A program made the position numbers and the translations under genes. From Streptomyces fodineus (GTDB lineage Bacteria > Actinomycetota > Actinomycetes > Streptomycetales > Streptomycetaceae), in the NCBI RefSeq assembly GCF_001735805.1, contig NZ_CP017248.1, forward strand, positions 3,906,001 to 3,970,000: DNA of 64,000 nt, in the 5' to 3' direction. Shown one piece after another: positions 1 through 8,408 of the stretch. The notes beneath the pieces are model-generated. The model was not told the DNA's origin, searched no databases, and saw only the letters and a program-made list of their open reading frames with translations. Numbering within the stretch: position 1 is the first letter of the stretch; each line of letters starts with the position of its first letter.

Positions 1-1037
1 TGCAGGGCCACGAAGGGCACCTCCACGTCGGACATGGAGGCGAGGGTCTGGAGCCGGGTGAGCGCGTCCTCGGCACTGTTGGCGTGCACCGTGGCCAGCG
101 ATCCGTCGTGGCCCGTGGACATCGCCTGGAGCATGTCCAGGGACTCGCCGCCACGGACCTCACCGACCACGATCCGGTCCGGGCGCATGCGCAGGGAGTT
201 GCGGACGAGGTCGCGGATGGTGACCTGGCCCTTGCCCTCGACGTTCGGCGGCCGTGATTCCAGGCGGACCACATGGGTCTGCTGGAGCTGGAGTTCCGCG
301 GAGTCCTCGATGGTGATGATGCGCTCGTGGGAGGGGATCAGCCCGGAGAGGGCGTTCAGCAGGGTCGTCTTCCCGGTGCCGGTCGCGCCCGAGACGATGA
401 TGTTGAACTTCGCCTGCACCAGCCCCGCCAGCAGGTACACCATGTGCTCGTCCAGCGAGCCGAAGGAGATCAGCTCCTGGAGGGTGAAGGAGCGCGGGAA
501 GCGGCGGATGGTGAGGATGGGGCCGGTCAGCGACAGCGGCGGGATGATGACGTTGACGCGCTCACCGGAGGGCAGTCGCGCGTCCACCATCGGGTTCGAC
601 TCGTCGACCCTGCGGTTCACCGTGGAGACGATCCGCTCGATGGTCTGCATCAGCTGGTCCGAGGAGACGAATCGCAGGGGCAACTGCTCGACGCGGCCGC
701 CGCGTTCGACGAAGATCGCGTCGGGGCCGTTCACCATGATCTCGGTGATCGACGCGTCTTCCAGGAGCGGTTCGAGGATGCCGAGACCCAGGGCCTCGTC
801 CACGACGCGCCGGATCAGCTGCGAGCGCTCCACCGTCGACAGCACCGGGCCCTCGCGGCTGATGATGTGCCCCAGCACCCGCTCGAGCCGCGCCCGGCGC
901 TCGGCGGCGGCCAGCGAACTCATCTCCGCGAGGTCGATCTCCTCCAGCAGCTTGGCCCGGTAGGAGGCGACCAGATGCCCGTCCTCGCCCCGGCTGCCGT
1001 GCTCCTCCGGAGTGCTGATGCGTGCCCGCAGGCTCAT
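1..1037 (-). CDS. cpaF: CpaF/TadA-type pilus assembly ATPase (partial, 3' end beyond left edge)
   Basis: Hexameric secretion ATPase that would power assembly of Flp/Tad pili at the cytoplasmic face of the membrane. About 346 residues are visible. Residues 217-225 are a Walker A loop (GATGTGKTT), residues 288-296 (RIVVGEVRG) the Walker B region and 309-320 the His box (GHDGSLATVHAN), all typical of the PilT/VirB11 superfamily. The start is the ATG at 1035-1037, preceded by an AGGAGA ribosome site about 8 bases upstream. It lies 16 bases after the stop of a TadE-like gene, so it is the last visible gene of a minus-strand tad operon. The C-terminus is outside the window. Family assignment is secure; the pilus role is inferred from context. 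Confidence 0.95.
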   Translation of the reverse strand, partial: MSLRARISTPEEHGSRGEDGHLVASYRAKLLEEIDLAEMSSLAAAERRARLERVLGHIISREGPVLSTVERSQLIRRVVDEALGLGILEPLLEDASITEIMVNGPDAIFVERGGRVEQLPLRFVSSDQLMQTIERIVSTVNRRVDESNPMVDARLPSGERVNVIIPPLSLTGPILTIRRFPRSFTLQELISFGSLDEHMVYLLAGLVQAKFNIIVSGATGTGKTTLLNALSGLIPSHERIITIEDSAELQLQQTHVVRLESRPPNVEGKGQVTIRDLVRNSLRMRPDRIVVGEVRGGESLDMLQAMSTGHDGSLATVHANSAEDALTRLQTLASMSDVEVPFVAL

Positions 1038-1053
1038 GTCGGCATCTCCTCGG

Positions 1054-1401
1054 CTAGTGGTCGAGCGGCATGGTGGCGGTTTTGGTGGCGTCGCCGAAGT
1101 CCCAGATGATCTTCGGGATCTTCACCCGGGCGGTGACGGTGACCGAGCCGGCGTCCGCGGGGCCTTTCCCGCACTTCACGGTGAGTGCGCCGCTGACCGC
1201 CTGGGCACAGGCCGGCTGTGGGTCCTGCTGCAAAGAGGCCGCCCGCGCCCCCGCCCGCGCTGCCGTACTCGCCTGCTCGGCGGCGTACGCGACGACCCCG
1301 ATCTGGATGCCCGCCATGGCCACGATCAGCAGAATCGGGATGAACCCGAGGTACTCGATGGCGACCTGGCCCGCGTCCCGCCCTCCGCGTCGGTACGGCA
1401 T
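1054..1401 (-). CDS. TadE-like pseudopilin
   Basis: Small protein of 115 residues with a short basic N-terminus, the GQVAIEYLGFIP segment and one hydrophobic helix (about residues 13-35), which is the TadE/TadG pattern. These minor pseudopilins sit in the membrane and support Flp pilus assembly. Two cysteines (in PACAQ and VKCGK) in the exported part could form a disulfide. The preceding TadE-like gene stops one base before this ATG, so the two are translated together. It is paralogous to that neighbour (GQVSIEFLGMTP there), pointing to an ancient duplication. Confidence 0.85.
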   Translation of the reverse strand: MPYRRGGRDAGQVAIEYLGFIPILLIVAMAGIQIGVVAYAAEQASTAARAGARAASLQQDPQPACAQAVSGALTVKCGKGPADAGSVTVTARVKIPKIIWDFGDATKTATMPLDH

Positions 1402-1402
1402 C

Positions 1403-1783
1403 TCAGTGCTTCACCTCCTCGACGGCGCCGGCGTGGCCGGTCACCGTGGCGGGGAAGGAGATCACTCCGGGAAAGAGAACGGGGACTTTGAGGTAGACAT
1501 CGGCCGTGACATAGCCGGATCCACTGCACCGCACCATCGCATCCCCCTTCCAGGCCGTCGACAGATGCTTCAGCCCCGCGGCCGAGCAGGCAGCCTGCCG
1601 TGCATCCCCGCGCGGTGCCGCCGTCCCCGCCCGCACCGCCTCGTCCGCAGCATTCCCGGCCAGCGTGAAGGTGTACCCCACGAGCACGGCCTGCCACACG
1701 AGCACCAAGGTCAGAATGATCAGCGGCGTCATCCCCAGGAACTCGATGCTCACCTGCCCCCGGTCCCCGCCCGGCCTTCTCAT
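1403..1783 (-). CDS. TadE-like pseudopilin
   Basis: A 126-residue protein starting MRRPGGDRGQ, with the GQVSIEFLGMTP motif followed by one membrane helix (ILTLVLVWQAVLVGYTF), the TadE/TadG-type layout. The ATG at 1781-1783 is preferred over an upstream in-frame start because it has a GGAG ribosome site and lies 7 bases after the CpaE stop. Two cysteines (AACSAAG, VRCSGS) lie in the exported domain. It probably acts with the neighbouring TadE-like protein as a minor pilin or membrane anchor of the Tad pilus. Confidence 0.85.
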   Translation of the reverse strand: MRRPGGDRGQVSIEFLGMTPLIILTLVLVWQAVLVGYTFTLAGNAADEAVRAGTAAPRGDARQAACSAAGLKHLSTAWKGDAMVRCSGSGYVTADVYLKVPVLFPGVISFPATVTGHAGAVEEVKH

Positions 1784-1790
1784 GGCGCGC

Positions 1791-3023
1791 TCACTCCTTC
1801 CGCCGCCGGAATCCACCCGGGCCGCGCCCACTCCCCCGATGCGTCCCCTCGGCCGCCTTCACCAGACCCAGCTCTCCCGCGAGCCCCCACAAGGCCTGCT
1901 TCACGGAACTCCTGCTGTCCAGCTCATGCACCCGCCCGGCGTCGACAACGGCCTGAAGTTCCTTGAAGTTGGCGGGAATGGCCGTACGCGCCACCGCCGT
2001 GCCGGTGATGCGCTGCACCAGCGCGGGCTGGATCTCCGTGCTGCGCGTGTGCCGGTTGACGACCACCGTCGTCTCCTCGGCCTTGCGGATCTGCAGCCGG
2101 TCCCACATCCGTACCGTCCGCTTGGCGCCGCGTACGGCGACGACGTCCGGCGTGGTGACCAGCAGCGCGGTGTCGGCCGCCTCCACCACGGCGGCGCCCG
2201 CGCCGCTCAACTGGGCGGCGCAGTCCACCACGACCACCTCGTAGCGTGAGCGCAGGGCGCTGACGATCTGGCGGGCGGCTCGGTCGGTGACCTCCTCGCC
2301 GCGTTCGCCCTCGGCGGGGGCGAGGAGCAGGGCGAGCCCGGTGTCGTGGCGGAAGACGGCGTCGGCCAGGACGCGGGGCGAGATGTCGGTGATGGCGGCG
2401 AGGTCGACCACGGACCGGCGGAACTGGATGTCGAGGTAGGAGGCGATGTCGCCGGTCTGCAGATCCAGGTCGACCAGGGCGGTCGCCCGCCCGGAGGCCT
2501 GTGCGGCGAGGGCCAGCTGGATGGCCGTCAGGGTCACCCCGACGCCCCCCTTGGCGCCGCTGACCGTGACGACCGTACCGCCGACTCCGCCGAACAGCTC
2601 TGCCCCGTGCCCGAGATGGCGCCGTACCCCCGTCGACCACTGGGCGACGGCCTGGACGCGGCTGGCGAGTTCCTCGTACGACAGCGGGAGCGCGACCAGG
2701 CCGCGCGCGCCGCAGTCCATGGCGGCGGAGAACAGACCGGGGCCGGCGTCGGTGGTGACGAGGATGACGCCGACGGCCGGGAAGCGCAGGGCGACCTCGC
2801 GGATCAGCTCCAGGGCCGGGACCGGGCCGATCCGCTCGTGGACGACCACGACCTCGGGCAGCTCGTCCACCGACTCGGCGGCGAGGCGGGCGAGGGTGTC
2901 GACCAGCTGGGTGGAGTCGCCGACCGGTGGCTGTGGTTCGGCGTCGGGGAGCTGGCTGAGCAGGGTGGTGAGGGAGCGGACGGCGTCCGGGTCCGCGCCG
3001 GCCGGGAGGATCCTGGTGGGCAT
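1791..3023 (-). CDS. cpaE: CpaE-like pilus localisation ATPase
   Basis: 410-residue protein with an N-terminal receiver-like region (about residues 1-130) and a C-terminal ParA/MinD-type ATPase domain with a deviant Walker A loop at 157-164 (KGGVGVT). In Tad systems CpaE positions or nucleates the secretion machinery at the membrane. The last 20 residues are basic and Gly-rich. It follows CpaB by 12 bases and precedes two TadE-like genes, a conserved actinobacterial tad order. The assignment is strong from motif plus neighbours. Confidence 0.92.
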   Translation of the reverse strand: MPTRILPAGADPDAVRSLTTLLSQLPDAEPQPPVGDSTQLVDTLARLAAESVDELPEVVVVHERIGPVPALELIREVALRFPAVGVILVTTDAGPGLFSAAMDCGARGLVALPLSYEELASRVQAVAQWSTGVRRHLGHGAELFGGVGGTVVTVSGAKGGVGVTLTAIQLALAAQASGRATALVDLDLQTGDIASYLDIQFRRSVVDLAAITDISPRVLADAVFRHDTGLALLLAPAEGERGEEVTDRAARQIVSALRSRYEVVVVDCAAQLSGAGAAVVEAADTALLVTTPDVVAVRGAKRTVRMWDRLQIRKAEETTVVVNRHTRSTEIQPALVQRITGTAVARTAIPANFKELQAVVDAGRVHELDSRSSVKQALWGLAGELGLVKAAEGTHRGSGRGPGGFRRRKE

Positions 3024-3035
3024 GCGGGCCGCCTC

Positions 3036-3743
3036 TCACTTGTCCGTCGCGAGTTCGTAGGTGCGGTCCTTGTCCGGGACGCTGGTCTCGCTGCCGGGGG
3101 CCACCAGCGCGAGCCGGACGCGCTGGGCGAAGGACTCGGCGTAGGTGATGCGCTGGGCGTCGAGGGTGGACAGCGCGAAGGTGATGGGGACGGCCTCGCT
3201 GGGCTGCTGCTGGTTCTTGCTCTGGTCCGGGTTGAGGGCGGTGATCTGGCCGACGTCGAGGACCCGGGCGTTGGTGACGATGATCTTCGACTGGTCCGGG
3301 TCGCCCTCCTTCTTTCCCCCGAAGGTGGCATACACGTTGACGTGCGAGCCCGGGGTGATCTTGCCCGCCACGCCCGTCGCCGCGTCGATCATGATGGCGA
3401 CCTCCTGCTGGCCGGGCTGGAGGGCGGGCTGGTCCACGATCATGTCGTCCTGGAGCAGGGAGCCGGCCTGCAGCGTGGTGACAGCGATCTTGTTCTGGAT
3501 CTGCCTCAGATCGGTGACGGCGGTGCCGGACAGCCACCGCTTGGGCATCGAGACCTTCTCGAACTGGCCCGGCGACAGCGCGGTGTACGGCTTGACGTCG
3601 GACCTGACCCGGTAGGCGGTGACCTCGGGCCCGACCTTGGAATTCACGTCGTGGACGACGGAGAGCACGCCGGCGAACGCGCCGAGAGCGCACAGGACCG
3701 ACAGGATCAGGAGTATTACGCCGCGGCGCTGACGGGAGTTCAT
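3036..3743 (-). CDS. cpaB: CpaB/RcpC-type Flp pilus assembly protein
   Basis: 235-residue protein with one N-terminal membrane helix (about residues 8-28) and an exported SAF-like domain (VRSDVKPYTALSPGQFEKV) followed by the RcpC/CpaB region with GQQEVAIMIDAATGVAGKITPG. CpaB proteins are periplasmic or wall-side assembly factors of Tad pili. The ATG is at 3741-3743. It lies between a conserved zinc-ribbon protein and CpaE on the same strand. Confidence 0.9.
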   Translation of the reverse strand: MNSRQRRGVILLILSVLCALGAFAGVLSVVHDVNSKVGPEVTAYRVRSDVKPYTALSPGQFEKVSMPKRWLSGTAVTDLRQIQNKIAVTTLQAGSLLQDDMIVDQPALQPGQQEVAIMIDAATGVAGKITPGSHVNVYATFGGKKEGDPDQSKIIVTNARVLDVGQITALNPDQSKNQQQPSEAVPITFALSTLDAQRITYAESFAQRVRLALVAPGSETSVPDKDRTYELATDK

Positions 3744-3801
3744 GGACCGTGCAACCTCATTGGGGGAATCGGTCGAGCGGGATACGGACGTACTGGTCGG
3801 G

Positions 3802-4686
3802 TCAGGCGGGCGTGCGCCGTTCCAGGGCGCGGGGAGCGGCGGGTTCGTAGGCGGGCGGGGTGGCCGAGCAGAAGACGCAGCGGTCGCCGATGACGTCCAG
3901 GCCGCACCAGTGGCAGCCGGACTGCCGTACCGACGTGACCAGTTGGTACAGGACGGACAGATCGGCGAGGTAGCTGCAGAACTCGGTCAGGCGCCCCGTC
4001 CCCCACCACGCGGGGGACTCGGCGGGCAGCGGGACCTCGCGCAGCCCGTGCACGCTCCACTGCCCCGCGAGCCCGGCGACCCAGTCGCCCTGCGTCTGCT
4101 GCCCTTTGGCGACGAGCATCCAGGTGTTGAACTCGGGCCCTTTGAGCGTGACGCCGGGTCCTATGCGCACGAGCTGCGGCTCGGGGTGGGCGAGCACGGC
4201 GAACTGGCTGCCGGGCACCCAGGACTTGGCGTGCGCCTTCAGCCCCACCGGCACCCGGTCCAGGCGGGCGACGGAGCCGAGCACGGCCCCGGCGTGGATG
4301 TAGTGGGTGAGCAGCCGCCCGGCGGAGGCGAGCACGCCCGGACTCAGATCGCAGGAGGCGAGCTGCCGCAGCTGCCGGGCGAGTACGGCGATGCCCAGCG
4401 GGGGCAGGTCGGGCCGGAAGAGGGCGATGCGGTCGCTCTCCAGCAGCGAGCGCAGGGTGTGCAGGCGTCGTACGACGGCCTTCGGGGTGGCCTGCGAGCA
4501 GACGACGATCACGTACCCGTACTGCTCGGTGAGGGTGTGGAGTTCGGTGAGCGCGTGCTCCAGGGGCCGCTGGTCGAGGCCGCTGAGCACGACGGCCGGC
4601 ATGGTCCGTTCGTCCTGCGCCGACAGCGCCATGTCGGCACTGGTCACGGCAATGGCAGTTGGCACGCGCAGCTCCCCGCTCTTCAC
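3802..4686 (-). CDS. Conserved protein with C-terminal zinc ribbon, first gene of the tad operon
   Basis: 294-residue protein of unknown function starting with GTG (4684-4686). No signal peptide or membrane helix is evident. The C-terminus carries two CxxC pairs (CHWCGLDVIGDRCVFC, about residues 258-273) that should bind one zinc ion. The middle has the look of an alpha/beta fold with AIAVLARQLRQLASCDL. It ends 58 bases before cpaB and probably shares its promoter, so a role in Tad pilus assembly or its control is possible, but nothing in the sequence proves it. Confidence 0.7.
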   Translation of the reverse strand: MKSGELRVPTAIAVTSADMALSAQDERTMPAVVLSGLDQRPLEHALTELHTLTEQYGYVIVVCSQATPKAVVRRLHTLRSLLESDRIALFRPDLPPLGIAVLARQLRQLASCDLSPGVLASAGRLLTHYIHAGAVLGSVARLDRVPVGLKAHAKSWVPGSQFAVLAHPEPQLVRIGPGVTLKGPEFNTWMLVAKGQQTQGDWVAGLAGQWSVHGLREVPLPAESPAWWGTGRLTEFCSYLADLSVLYQLVTSVRQSGCHWCGLDVIGDRCVFCSATPPAYEPAAPRALERRTPA

Positions 4687-4864
4687 ACCCGCCGGCCCGC
4701 CGGGGTGACTCCAGCGCGCCGGGACGACTTCACTGCGTGACTACGTGAGCACTGTATCCACGGCCGAATGGCCGGAGAACAGCGTTGGTGAAGCTCGCAG
4801 GGAACTCTCCGGCCGCAAGTCCCGCCAAATCCGGACAGGTTGCACAGCGATCCGGAAAAGCATT

Positions 4865-4902
4865 TGGTCTGGACCTCTTGACACCCCGATTGGTCTGGAC
4901 CA
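4865..4902 (+). promoter_or_regulatory. Paired DasR-type repeats and promoter of the chitinase gene
   Basis: Two copies of TGGTCTGGACC(T/A) at 4865-4876 and 4891-4902, spaced 26 bp, flank a TTGACA hexamer at 4878-4883. This is the classic direct-repeat layout of Streptomyces chitinase promoters. Each copy is nearly palindromic and matches the DasR operator pattern (TGGTCTAGACCA), so repression by DasR and release by glucosamine-6-phosphate is expected. Confidence 0.85.
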
Positions 4903-4988
4903 ACTTGTAGCCCGACGGTGGCCACCGCATCTCCCCTCCCCTCCCCAAGGCTCCCTCTCCGAGCTCCACTTCCCCACCGGAGGCCCGC

Positions 4989-6710
4989 ATGGACCATGCA
5001 CCAGGCATACCCAGACCCCGCGGACGGCGAATCACCCTGTGGTCCGCCGCCACGGCCCTGGCCCTCTGCGTCGCGGGGCTCGCCGCAACCCCGGCCTCCG
5101 CGGCGGACGTCAACAACGTGACGAACGCCGGCTTCGAGTCGGGCCTCGCCAACTGGGCGTGCACGGCGGGCAGCGGCACGACGGTCTCCTCCCCGGTGCA
5201 CGGCGGAACCGCGGCGCTGAAGGCGACCCCGGCCGGCCAGGACAACGCCCAGTGCACCCAGACGGTCGCGGTCAAGCCCGACTCGACGTACACACTGAGC
5301 GCGTGGGTCCAGGGCGGCTACTCCTACCTGGGCGTGACGGGCACGGGTACGACGGACGTGTCCACGTGGACACCGGACACGACGACCTGGAAGCAGCTGT
5401 CCACGACCTTCACCACAGGCGCGTCCACGACATCCGTCACGGTCTACACCCACGGCTGGTACGGCCAGGCGGCCTACTACGCCGACGACGTCTCGGTCTA
5501 CGGCCCCGACGGCGGCACAGGAGGCGACCCGGCCCCGACGGTTCCCGCGACCCCGGCCGGCCTCGCGGTCTCCGGTACGACGTCCTCGTCCGTCTCCCTG
5601 TCCTGGTCCACGGTGCCGGGCGCGACCGGCTACACCGTGTACCGCGACGGCACGAAGGCGACCTCCGTGACCGGCACCTCGGCGACGGTGACGGGCCTGT
5701 CGGCGTCGACGTCGTACACCTTCCAGGTGACGGCGGCGAACCCGGCGGGCGAGTCCGCGAAGTCGGCGTCGGTGACGGCCACGACGGCCGCCACCGGAAG
5801 CGGCGGCGGCACCGGAGGAGGCGCCCTGCCCAAGCACGCGGTGACCGGCTACTGGCAGAACTTCAGCAACGGCGCGACGGTCCAGAAGCTGTCGGACGTC
5901 CCGTCCTCGTACGACATCGTCGCGGTGGCCTTCGCGGACGCCGCGTCGACACCGGGAGCGGTGACCTTCAACCTGGACTCCTCCGGCCTGGGCGGCTACA
6001 CGGTCGACCGGTTCAAGGCCGACATCAAGGCGAAGCAGGCGGCCGGCAAGAAGGTCGTCATCTCGATCGGCGGCCAGAACGGCACGGTGTCGGTCAACGA
6101 CTCCGCCTCGGCGGCGAACTTCGCGAACTCGGTCTACTCGCTGATGCAGACGTACGGATTCGACGGCGTCGACATCGACCTGGAGAACGGCCTCGACGCG
6201 ACGTACATGACGCAGGCACTGCGCGCCCTGTCGGCGAAGGCGGGCTCGTCCCTCGTCATCACGATGGCCCCGCAGACGATCGACATGCAGTCGACGTCGA
6301 ACGCGTACTTCCAGACCGCGCTCAACGTGAAGGACATCCTGACGGTCGTCAACATGCAGTACTACAACAGCGGTTCCATGCTGGGCTGCGACGGCAAGGT
6401 CTACAGCCAGGGGTCCGTGGACTTCCTGACGGCCCTGGCCTGCATCCAGCTCCAGGGCGGCCTGGCCCCCTCCCAGGTGGGCCTGGGCCTGCCGGCCTCG
6501 ACCAGCGCGGCGGGCAGCGGCTATGTGTCCCCCACGGTGGTCGACGACGCCCTGGACTGCCTGACGGCCGGCACGAACTGCGGCAGCTTCAAGCCGTCCA
6601 GGACCTACCCCGGCCTGCGGGGCGCGATGACCTGGTCGACGAACTGGGACGCGTCGGCGGGCAACGCGTGGTCGAACGCGGTGGGGGCGCATGTGCACGC
6701 GCTGCCGTGA
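4989..6710 (+). CDS. Secreted GH18 chitinase with carbohydrate-binding and FnIII domains
   Basis: 573-residue secreted endo-acting type chitinase. Residues 1-39 form a signal peptide ending in ASA. Residues 40-172 look like a beta-sandwich carbohydrate-binding module (CBM4/16-like), 185-268 a fibronectin type III domain, then a Gly-rich linker and a GH18 catalytic domain (282-573). The catalytic motif DGVDIDLE is at 392-399 with the acid/base Glu399, and the substrate-assisting MQYYN segment is at 456-460. Start ATG at 4989 follows a GGAGG site. The DasR-type repeats upstream predict induction by chitin products. The domain order resembles Streptomyces ChiC/ChiD-group enzymes; the exact orthologue is not assigned. 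Confidence 0.95.
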   Translation: MDHAPGIPRPRGRRITLWSAATALALCVAGLAATPASAADVNNVTNAGFESGLANWACTAGSGTTVSSPVHGGTAALKATPAGQDNAQCTQTVAVKPDSTYTLSAWVQGGYSYLGVTGTGTTDVSTWTPDTTTWKQLSTTFTTGASTTSVTVYTHGWYGQAAYYADDVSVYGPDGGTGGDPAPTVPATPAGLAVSGTTSSSVSLSWSTVPGATGYTVYRDGTKATSVTGTSATVTGLSASTSYTFQVTAANPAGESAKSASVTATTAATGSGGGTGGGALPKHAVTGYWQNFSNGATVQKLSDVPSSYDIVAVAFADAASTPGAVTFNLDSSGLGGYTVDRFKADIKAKQAAGKKVVISIGGQNGTVSVNDSASAANFANSVYSLMQTYGFDGVDIDLENGLDATYMTQALRALSAKAGSSLVITMAPQTIDMQSTSNAYFQTALNVKDILTVVNMQYYNSGSMLGCDGKVYSQGSVDFLTALACIQLQGGLAPSQVGLGLPASTSAAGSGYVSPTVVDDALDCLTAGTNCGSFKPSRTYPGLRGAMTWSTNWDASAGNAWSNAVGAHVHALP

Positions 6711-6734
6711 CATGAGATCCACCTGGTGATACGA

Positions 6735-6767
6735 CGGCGCCCGGGCCCTGGAGCGGCCCGGGCGCCG
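6735..6767 (+). terminator. Strong hairpin after the chitinase gene
   Basis: A perfect 13-bp inverted repeat (CGGCGCCCGGGCC with a 7-base loop) begins 24 bases after the chitinase stop. There is no T-run, as is common for Streptomyces terminators. Confidence 0.75.
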
Positions 6768-6855
6768 CCACGGATGACAAACCGGTGTCCTGGCCGGCCC
6801 GGTACCCCGATCATGGACGGGTAACCGAGACCCGACCGCCGAGGATGCGCCCGCC

Positions 6856-7494
6856 ATGCCCGTACCCGCCGATCCGACGGTCCTGCATCCGATGCCCGGG
6901 CAGCCGCGAGTGGTGCTGCTCAAGCCGCTGGTGAAGTCCCCGCTGATCGAGGTCGGGGAGTACTCCTACTACGACGACCCCGAGGACCCGACCGCGTTCG
7001 AGACCCGCAACGTGCTCTACCACTACGGGCCGGAGAAGCTGGTCATCGGCAAGTTCTGCGCGCTCGGCACGGGCGTGCGGTTCCTCATGAACGGCGCCAA
7101 CCACCGCATGGACGGCCCCTCGACCTTCCCCTTCCCCACCATGGGCGGCTCCTGGGCCGACCACTTCGACCTGCTCACCGGCTTGCCGAACCGCGGGGAC
7201 ACGGTCGTCGGCAACGATGTCTGGTTCGGCCACGGCACCACGGTGATGCCCGGCGTACGGATCGGCCACGGCGCGATCATCGCCACCGGCGCGGTGGTCA
7301 CCGGCGACGTCCCCGACTACGGCATCGTCGGCGGCAACCCGGCCCGCCTCCTGCGCACCCGCTACGACGCCCGGGACATCACCCGCCTGCTGGCGGTGGC
7401 CTGGTGGGACTGGCCCGTGGAGCACATCACCGAGCACGTGCGGACGATCATGTCGGGCAGCATCGACGACCTGGAGTCGGCCGCGCCCTTGTGA
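6856..7494 (+). CDS. Vat/CatB-type xenobiotic acetyltransferase (left-handed beta helix)
   Basis: 212-residue protein, the usual length for the Vat/CatB branch of hexapeptide-repeat acetyltransferases that use acetyl-CoA to acetylate hydroxyl groups of streptogramin A or chloramphenicol. Hexapeptide repeats run through LVIGKFCALGTGVRF and VVGNDVWFGHGTTVMPGVRIG to GAIIATGAVVTGDV. The NHRMDGPSTFPF segment (about residues 86-97) holds the conserved catalytic-type His, and YGIVGGNPARLLRTR is the family signature. Its position beside a chitinase gives no drug context, so the substrate may be a metabolite. A GAGG site lies upstream. Confidence 0.85.
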   Translation: MPVPADPTVLHPMPGQPRVVLLKPLVKSPLIEVGEYSYYDDPEDPTAFETRNVLYHYGPEKLVIGKFCALGTGVRFLMNGANHRMDGPSTFPFPTMGGSWADHFDLLTGLPNRGDTVVGNDVWFGHGTTVMPGVRIGHGAIIATGAVVTGDVPDYGIVGGNPARLLRTRYDARDITRLLAVAWWDWPVEHITEHVRTIMSGSIDDLESAAPL

Positions 7495-7536
7495 CGAGCC
7501 CACCGTCACGCGGCTCACGCCCCGCCTTCGCCCCCT

Positions 7537-7799
7537 TCAACGGCGCCCTGAAGGAGGCTCCTCCCACCACATCCGTCTGACCTGGTTCACCCGCTCGTGG
7601 TGGTCTTCGATCCAGTCATCGTCCGGATCGATGCCGAACAACGTCGTGAGGCGGTCGGGGTCGTGGACGGACACGGCCAGGTTGCGGTCCTCGAGCATGT
7701 GCAGCATGAACGTCAGTCCGCGGTCATGACCGAGGCTCGGCTGCCGCCGGCGTCCTCCAGACGGACCAGGTCCACCGGACCCTGGCCCGCTTGGCTCAT
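7537..7799 (-). pseudogene. Small conserved-looking gene split by a single-base frameshift
   Basis: An ATG at 7799 overlaps the upstream stop (ATGA) and opens a frame of 28 codons ending MTAD then TGA at 7713-7715. From that point a second frame continues without a break as LTFMLHMLEDRNLAVSVHDP and onward to the stop at 7537. Both halves show strong G/C third-position bias. Adding one base at the TGA (GAC CTG ACG) would join them into one protein of about 87 residues ending RMWWEEPPSGRR. This is either a real frameshift mutation or a sequencing error. I do not recognise the function; WEEP/DDDWIEDHH motifs suggest a small acidic cytosolic protein. Confidence 0.6.
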
Positions 7800-8401
7800 T
7801 CGGCGTCCTCGAAGTACGCGTCCAGCACCGCGTCCAGCTGCTCGTCCCATTCCGTGAAGCGCGCTCTGGCCGTCGCCTCGATCTCGATCGGGAACCAGCG
7901 GCGGTCCGGGGTGTGGACGGTGACCGTGTAGCGCTTGCCGAAGCGGGGGGTCTCCGTCTCGACCGCCGCGATCTCGTCCCAGCGGAACTCGCAGGCCTCC
8001 TCGTCCAGGCGGAGGCGGACACCCTTGCGGTCGGCCACGATCTTGGCGCGGCGGTCGGAGGCCTCGAAGACCGGGCCCTCGGCCGCTTCTTCCTCGGTCT
8101 CCTCGGCTTCGGGGGACGCCTCCGGCCGGCTCGGCGCTTCGGCGTCCTCCGTCTCCGGCACTGCCGATGACTGCGCCGCCTCCGGTTCCGTGTCCGCCGG
8201 TTCGTCCGGCTTCGCCGGTGCCGGGACGGAGATGCCGGGAATGAACGCCGGGTCGAAACCGGCGCCCGTCACGGGCCCGGTCTTCAACGGCTCGGCCCCG
8301 GACGGCTTGCTGCTCGCTCCTATGCGCTGCTCCACGGCGGCAGTATGGACGACTTCCCCGTGCCGGAACCAGTCAGCCCGCTCATCCCCGGTTTCACTCA
8401 C
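7796..8401 (-). CDS. Conserved hypothetical protein with acidic linker and PH-like C-terminus
   Basis: 201-residue cytosolic protein. Residues 50-105 are a Pro/Glu/Ala-rich low-complexity linker. The C-terminal 90 residues (FEASDRRAKIVADRKGVRLRLDEEACEFRWDEIAAVE) have the beta-rich look of a PH-like domain found in many streptomycete proteins. The gene overlaps the next small gene by an ATGA junction, so the two form a pair. No enzymatic motif is visible. Confidence 0.7.
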   Translation of the reverse strand: MSETGDERADWFRHGEVVHTAAVEQRIGASSKPSGAEPLKTGPVTGAGFDPAFIPGISVPAPAKPDEPADTEPEAAQSSAVPETEDAEAPSRPEASPEAEETEEEAAEGPVFEASDRRAKIVADRKGVRLRLDEEACEFRWDEIAAVETETPRFGKRYTVTVHTPDRRWFPIEIEATARARFTEWDEQLDAVLDAYFEDAE

Positions 8402-8408
8402 GTCACGT

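Noticed and set aside
4745..6715. Long open frame of about 650 codons in another frame of the chitinase gene
   Set aside because: It is rich in Arg, Gly and His with the composition of a GC-driven shadow frame; the GH18 frame has all motifs and normal codon bias.
6856..7494. Calling the Vat-like gene a streptogramin resistance gene
   Set aside because: Hexapeptide acetyltransferases act on many substrates, and no resistance or biosynthetic context is present, so only the family is named.
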